Shown here: one piece after another, positions 58,280 through 64,000 of the stretch | Position numbering within the stretch: the first letter of the stretch is position 1 | Layout: each line of letters opens with the position of its first letter | Assembly (NCBI GenBank): GCA_963715455.1 | Contig: OY970245.1 | Location: forward strand, 310,001-374,000 | Direction: 5' to 3' | Origin: VRUE01 sp963715455 | Lineage (GTDB): Bacteria; Actinomycetota; Thermoleophilia; Solirubrobacterales; 70-9 | Length of the DNA: 64,000 bases | Made by a program: the position numbers and the translations under genes | Notes under the pieces: model-generated | What the model was told of the DNA's origin: nothing | The model's database searches: none | What the model saw: the letters and a program-made list of their open reading frames with translations, nothing else

Positions 58280-60004
58280 CTATCGCTTACGCAACTTTTT
58301 GAAGTCTGCCCACTTGCGCGTGTTGGCGACCTGATCCGCCGTCAGCCAAGCCCGCCGCGCGGTGGCCACCGCGTAGGCCATGTTGTCGAGCGTGTCGACC
58401 CCGTGAGCATCGGTGTTGAGCGCGATCGTCGCGCCAGCCTCAGCAGCGAGCCGGGCGTGCTGCTCGGAGAGGTCGCGGCGGTTGGGATTGCCGTTGATCT
58501 CGAGCATCGTGCCGTTGCGCGCCGCCGCCTCGACCACCGCCTCGGTGTCGATGCCGTAGGGCTCGCGGCGGCCGATCAGGCGGCCGGTGAGATGACCGAT
58601 GCAATCGACTAGCGGGTTCTCGATCGCGATTAGGACGCGTGCGGTCATCTGCTTTGCGGAGATCGCGAAGGAGGTGTGGACGCTGGCCACCACCCAGTCG
58701 AGCGCTTCGACCACGTCGTCGGGGTAGTCGAGCTCGCCGTCGAGGCCGATGTTGACCTCCGAGCCAGCGAGCAGGCGGAAGCCGCGCACCCCCTTGTTCC
58801 AGGCCTCAACCTCGCCGATCCGCTCCCAGAGCCGCTCAGTAGTGACGTGGTCGCCAAAGCCGTGGCTGGCCGAGTGGTCGGTGATCGCCATGTAGGCGTA
58901 GCCGCGCGCGCGACCGGCCTCGGCCATCTCCTCGAGCGCGTTGCGGCCGTCGGAGAGCGTCGTGTGCGAGTGCAGATCGCCGCGAATGTCGTCGAGGCCG
59001 ATCAGCTCGGGCAGCGTGCCCTCGCGTGCCGCCTTCAGCTCGCCCCGGCCCTCGCGCAGCTCGGGCTCGATGTAGGCGTAGCCGAGGTGCTCGTAGACCG
59101 CCGACTCGCTGGCACAGAGCTCGACCTCGCCGCTCTCCGTCTCGGTAATGCCGTGCTCGGAGACCGAGAGGCCGCGCGCCACCGCGGCCTCGCGCAGCTG
59201 CACGTTGTGGGCCTGGGAGCCGGTGAAGTGCTGCAGCAGGTTGCCGAAGGCCTCGGGGGCGACGATGCGCAGGTCGACCGAGATGCCATTCTGAGTCTGG
59301 GCTCGCACCCCGTTGGGTCCCGGCGTGCCGGCGCTGGCGATCAGCGGGCTTGCGACAAGCGCCTCGGCCAGCGCGGTCGGCTGCTCGGCGGTGGCGATCA
59401 GGTCGATGTCCTTGCAGGTCTCGGCCCAGCGCCGCACCGAGCCGGCCACCTCGACCCGCTCGGCGGCGGGATGCTCGCGCAGCTCGCGGGCCAGCTCTTC
59501 GGCGATCGAGCGGGCCATCGAGAGCAGCACGCGGCCCGAGCCCTGATCGGGATCGCCGAGCCGCTCGAGGCGGGCCAAGACGTTCTCCTCGACCTTAGGG
59601 CCGAGCCCCTTGAGCTCGCGGATGCGTTCGCCCTCGGCCGCCGCCTTGAGATCCTCCAGGGTGGCCACGCCGAGCGTCTCGAAGAGCTTGCGGGCCGTCT
59701 TCGCTCCCACGCCAGGCACCCGCGTAACATCGATCAGGGTCGGCGGGAACTTCGCCTTGAGCTTCACCGCCGCGGGGATCTCGCCGGTTGCCAGCAACGC
59801 GTCGATCTTTTCGGCCAGCGTCTTGCCGACGCCGGGGATCTCGGTCGCCCGCCCCTCAGCTGCCAGCTCCGCCACCGAGACTGGGCTTTCGCGGATCGCC
59901 TTGGCCGCCGTGCCGTAGGCGAGCACCCTGTATTTGACCGCGCCGTCGAGCTCGTAGAGCACCCCCAGCTCGTCCAGGGCAGCGGCGATCTCGGCGTTGG
60001 TCAC
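58280..60004 (-). CDS. polX: DNA polymerase X family with PHP domain
   Basis: The 574-residue enzyme has N-terminal helix-hairpin-helix repeats (EIPGVGKTLAEKIDALL, VPGVGAKTARKLFETLG, LKGLGPKVEENVL). A pol-beta-like palm follows (VEVAGSVRRWAETCKDIDLI with the DxD pair), then a C-terminal PHP domain (GDLHSHTTLSDGRNALEEMA, AITDHSASHGFG, EVNIGLDGELDYPD, NTDAHGVDTL) whose metal-binding His/Asp residues are intact. It should have gap-filling polymerase plus 3'-5' exonuclease or phosphatase activity for base-excision repair. Full length and not disrupted. Confidence 0.92.
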   Translation of the reverse strand: MTNAEIAAALDELGVLYELDGAVKYRVLAYGTAAKAIRESPVSVAELAAEGRATEIPGVGKTLAEKIDALLATGEIPAAVKLKAKFPPTLIDVTRVPGVGAKTARKLFETLGVATLEDLKAAAEGERIRELKGLGPKVEENVLARLERLGDPDQGSGRVLLSMARSIAEELARELREHPAAERVEVAGSVRRWAETCKDIDLIATAEQPTALAEALVASPLIASAGTPGPNGVRAQTQNGISVDLRIVAPEAFGNLLQHFTGSQAHNVQLREAAVARGLSVSEHGITETESGEVELCASESAVYEHLGYAYIEPELREGRGELKAAREGTLPELIGLDDIRGDLHSHTTLSDGRNALEEMAEAGRARGYAYMAITDHSASHGFGDHVTTERLWERIGEVEAWNKGVRGFRLLAGSEVNIGLDGELDYPDDVVEALDWVVASVHTSFAISAKQMTARVLIAIENPLVDCIGHLTGRLIGRREPYGIDTEAVVEAAARNGTMLEINGNPNRRDLSEQHARLAAEAGATIALNTDAHGVDTLDNMAYAVATARRAWLTADQVANTRKWADFKKLRKR

Positions 60005-60051
60005 CCCTGCAAGCTAACGCGGTCGCAGCACGGCTAGCATCGCCCGCGCCG

Positions 60052-60777
60052 ATGCCCGCTGCCCAGCCCGAGCGAGGACCCACCTGGGTCGTCCTGCCCA
60101 CCTACGAAGAGGCGAGCAACATCGAGCGGCTGGTCGGTGAGGTGCGCGCCAAGCTGCCTGGCGATGCCCAGGTGCTGATCGTCGACGACAACTCCCCCGA
60201 CGGCACCGGGGAGATCGCCGCGCGGCTCGCCGCCGAGCACGATGCCGTTCACGTCCTCCACCGCCCCGCCAAGGAGGGGCTCGGCCCCGCCTACATCGCC
60301 GGCTTCCGCCAGGTGCTTGCGGCCGGCGCCGGGCTGGTCGTCGAGATGGACGCCGACTTCTCGCATGAGCCCGCCTACCTGCCGCGCCTGATCGAGGCCG
60401 CTGCGCGCGCCGACCTGGTGCTCGGCTCGCGCTACGTGCCGGGCGGCGGCGTGACCGACTGGGGACCGCTGCGCCAGGCGATCAGCCGCGGGGGAAGCGC
60501 CTATGCGCGGCTCGCCCTCGGCGTCGATGTGCGCGACCTCACCGGCGGCTTCAAGTGCTTCCGCCGCGAGGTGCTCGAGGCGCTCGACCTGGGCGCGGTG
60601 CGCTCGCGCGGCTACGCCTTCCAGGTGGAGCTGACCTACCAGGCGATCGAGCTCGGCTTCGAGGTGGTCGAGGTGCCGATCGTCTTCCGCGATCGCGAGG
60701 CGGGCAGCTCGAAGATGACCCGTTCGATCGTGCTCGAGGCGATCTGGCGTGTCCCCCTTCTACGATGGGGTAGGTGA
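60052..60777 (+). CDS. Polyprenol-phosphate mannosyltransferase-like GT2
   Basis: The 241-residue protein is a GT-A family 2 transferase: WVVLPTYEEASNIERLV, VLIVDDNSPDGTGEIA, VVEMDADFSHEPAYLPRLIE (metal-binding DAD), VLGSRYVPGGG and LTGGFKCFRREVLEAL. It ends at EVPIVFRDREAGSSKMTRSI without membrane segments. This is the soluble DPM1 type, which in actinobacteria makes polyprenyl-phosphate-mannose as donor for glycolipids and protein mannosylation. Confidence 0.88.
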   Translation: MPAAQPERGPTWVVLPTYEEASNIERLVGEVRAKLPGDAQVLIVDDNSPDGTGEIAARLAAEHDAVHVLHRPAKEGLGPAYIAGFRQVLAAGAGLVVEMDADFSHEPAYLPRLIEAAARADLVLGSRYVPGGGVTDWGPLRQAISRGGSAYARLALGVDVRDLTGGFKCFRREVLEALDLGAVRSRGYAFQVELTYQAIELGFEVVEVPIVFRDREAGSSKMTRSIVLEAIWRVPLLRWGR

Positions 60778-60868
60778 GGATCAGAGCGGCGCGAGAAGCT
60801 CTTGTGACCCTCGCTATACTTTCTGAAGTATTGAGTGCTGAACTTCGAACCCAGGGAGTCCGATTCCA

Positions 60869-61195
60869 GTGACAGGCAAGCTCCACGACGTGACAGACGA
60901 CACCTTCAAGTCCGAGGTTCTGGAGGCCGACGGCCCCGTGCTGGTCGACTTCTGGGCCCCCTGGTGCGGCCCCTGCCGCGTCGTTCACCCGGTGCTCGAG
61001 GAGATCGACGCCGAGCGCGAGGATCTGAAAATCGTCAGCGTCAACGTCGACGAGAACCAGCAGATCGCGGCCCAGTACGAAGTGCTCTCGATCCCCACGC
61101 TGCTGCTCTTCAAGGACGGGGCGATCGCCAAGAAAGTCGTCGGCGCGATGCCCAAGCGGCGCCTCGAGGCCGAGCTCGAGCCGGCTCTCGCCTAA
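60869..61195 (+). CDS. trxA: Thioredoxin
   Basis: GTG 60869 with GGGAG upstream gives 108 residues. It has the active site VDFWAPWCGPCRVVHPVLEE, cis-Pro loop LSIPTLLLFKDG and KRRLEAELEPAL end, all standard. It is a cytosolic dithiol reductant. A TATACT element at 60815-60820 may be part of its promoter. The small tautomerase-like gene follows after 17 bases. Confidence 0.94.
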   Translation: MTGKLHDVTDDTFKSEVLEADGPVLVDFWAPWCGPCRVVHPVLEEIDAEREDLKIVSVNVDENQQIAAQYEVLSIPTLLLFKDGAIAKKVVGAMPKRRLEAELEPALA

Positions 61196-61212
61196 CGCGG
61201 GCGAGCACGACG

Positions 61213-61404
61213 ATGCCCTTCGTTCAGGTCCACTGGTTCGAGGGCCGCTCCGACGAGCAGAAGGCGGAGATCGCCAAGCGCATCGAAGCGGCGCTGGTCG
61301 AGGTGGCCGGCGCCGCCCCCGAGCACTGCTGGGTCAAGTTCTCCGACTCGAAGAAGACCGACTTCATCATCGGCGAGCCGGAGGGTACGGGCCAGTCTCA
61401 GTAG
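61213..61404 (+). CDS. 4-oxalocrotonate tautomerase-like small protein
   Basis: ATG 61213 gives 63 residues starting MPFVQVHWFEGRSDEQK; Pro after the removed Met would be the catalytic base of the tautomerase superfamily. IAKRIEAALVEVAGAAPEHC and VKFSDSKKTDFIIG fit the beta-alpha-beta subunit. The substrate is unknown. The last codons (GTGQSQ) and the stop lie in the left arm of a 17-bp inverted repeat whose right arm ends the isoleucyl-tRNA synthetase gene (QGQSQ). Confidence 0.8.
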   Translation: MPFVQVHWFEGRSDEQKAEIAKRIEAALVEVAGAAPEHCWVKFSDSKKTDFIIGEPEGTGQSQ

Positions 61405-61483
61405 GCCTCCGCTTAACTTTTTCGCGAAGTCGCGGCCTTCCGACCGCGCCTGAATAACGCAAAAAAGTACAAGACGCTTCGAC

Positions 61484-61499
<16 letters not shown>
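61389..61499. repeat. 17-bp inverted repeat across two convergent gene ends
   Basis: GGGCCAGTCTCAGTAGG (61389-61405) is exactly complementary to CCTACTGAGACTGGCCC (61483-61499). Each arm contains the stop codon and last codons of one of the two convergent genes. The 77 bases between are comparatively AT-rich, with TTTTT and AAAAAA runs that could support termination in both directions. Confidence 0.8.

Positions 61500-64000
<2,501 letters not shown>

Overview
The window is GC-rich throughout and shows high-GC actinobacterial gene content: a decaprenyl-phosphate phosphoribosyltransferase, a fused Kgd-type 2-oxoglutarate dehydrogenase, a PAC2 protein, tandem Gram-positive-type SOS boxes, a c-di-AMP riboswitch in front of an NlpC/P60-like protein, and many GTG/TTG starts. 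Four surface-type proteins share one signal anchor (about KQIRKRLTYANVMSS) followed by a ten-residue repeat. I associate that family with the class Thermoleophilia (Solirubrobacterales and relatives). This placement is inference; no rRNA or tRNA gene lies in the window to confirm it.

Layout. 1-2.6 kb: end of a RibD-type reductase, an acyl-CoA dehydrogenase, and a ribbon-helix-helix/PIN toxin-antitoxin pair with its own operator. 2.6-5.1 kb: three tandem decapeptide-repeat paralogues separated by terminators. 5.2-13.4 kb: housekeeping genes (phosphotransferase, histidine kinase plus receiver, DEAD-box helicase, quinone oxidoreductase, PfkB kinase, citrate synthase, two small conserved proteins). 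13.3-15.7 kb: an Mrr-like nuclease/STAND-type NTPase defence gene broken by one frameshift. 15.8-20.5 kb: envelope and lipid genes (UbiA, AGPS-like oxidase, double-SDR fatty acyl-CoA reductase) with a perfect 84-bp palindrome between two of them. 20.6-28.1 kb: TCA cycle (E2-E1 fusion, aconitase), separated by about 300 bp of promoter-headed, highly structured DNA that may be an ncRNA. 28.1-34.6 kb: MerR regulator, SDR, riboswitch-controlled NlpC/P60 protein and a complete polyamine-type ABC importer. 34.6-37.5 kb: four TetR regulators. 37.5-43.7 kb: acyl-CoA carboxylase beta subunit and methylmalonyl-CoA mutase alpha subunit (propionyl-CoA route), enclosing an XRE/nucleotidyltransferase pair, a fourth decapeptide-repeat gene, and a DUF559 nuclease gene bounded by matching hairpins. 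43.8-64 kb: an unrecognised HDHGH protein, UDP-glucuronate decarboxylase-like gene, sigma/anti-sigma fusion with a secreted partner, SOS-box-controlled basic protein, RecB/AddB-like helicase-nuclease, PAC2, half-size TauE pair, trehalose phosphatase, SIMPL protein, PolX, dolichol-phosphate-mannose-synthase-like transferase, thioredoxin, tautomerase and isoleucyl-tRNA synthetase (cut by the window end).

The most unusual signals are in DNA structure rather than gene content. (i) A hairpin family with 12-nt loops and covarying arms brackets the DUF559 nuclease gene, overlapping its start and its 3' end, and also occurs once on its own at 28.1 kb. (ii) A second, unrelated structured repeat occurs at 30.47 and 51.58 kb with an identical 25-nt core and different but still self-complementary stems. 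The second copy sits in frame inside the helicase-nuclease gene, where the conserved GDxxQ motif should be. (iii) The 84-bp loopless palindrome. (iv) The structured intergenic region at 24.95-25.25 kb behind a near-consensus promoter.
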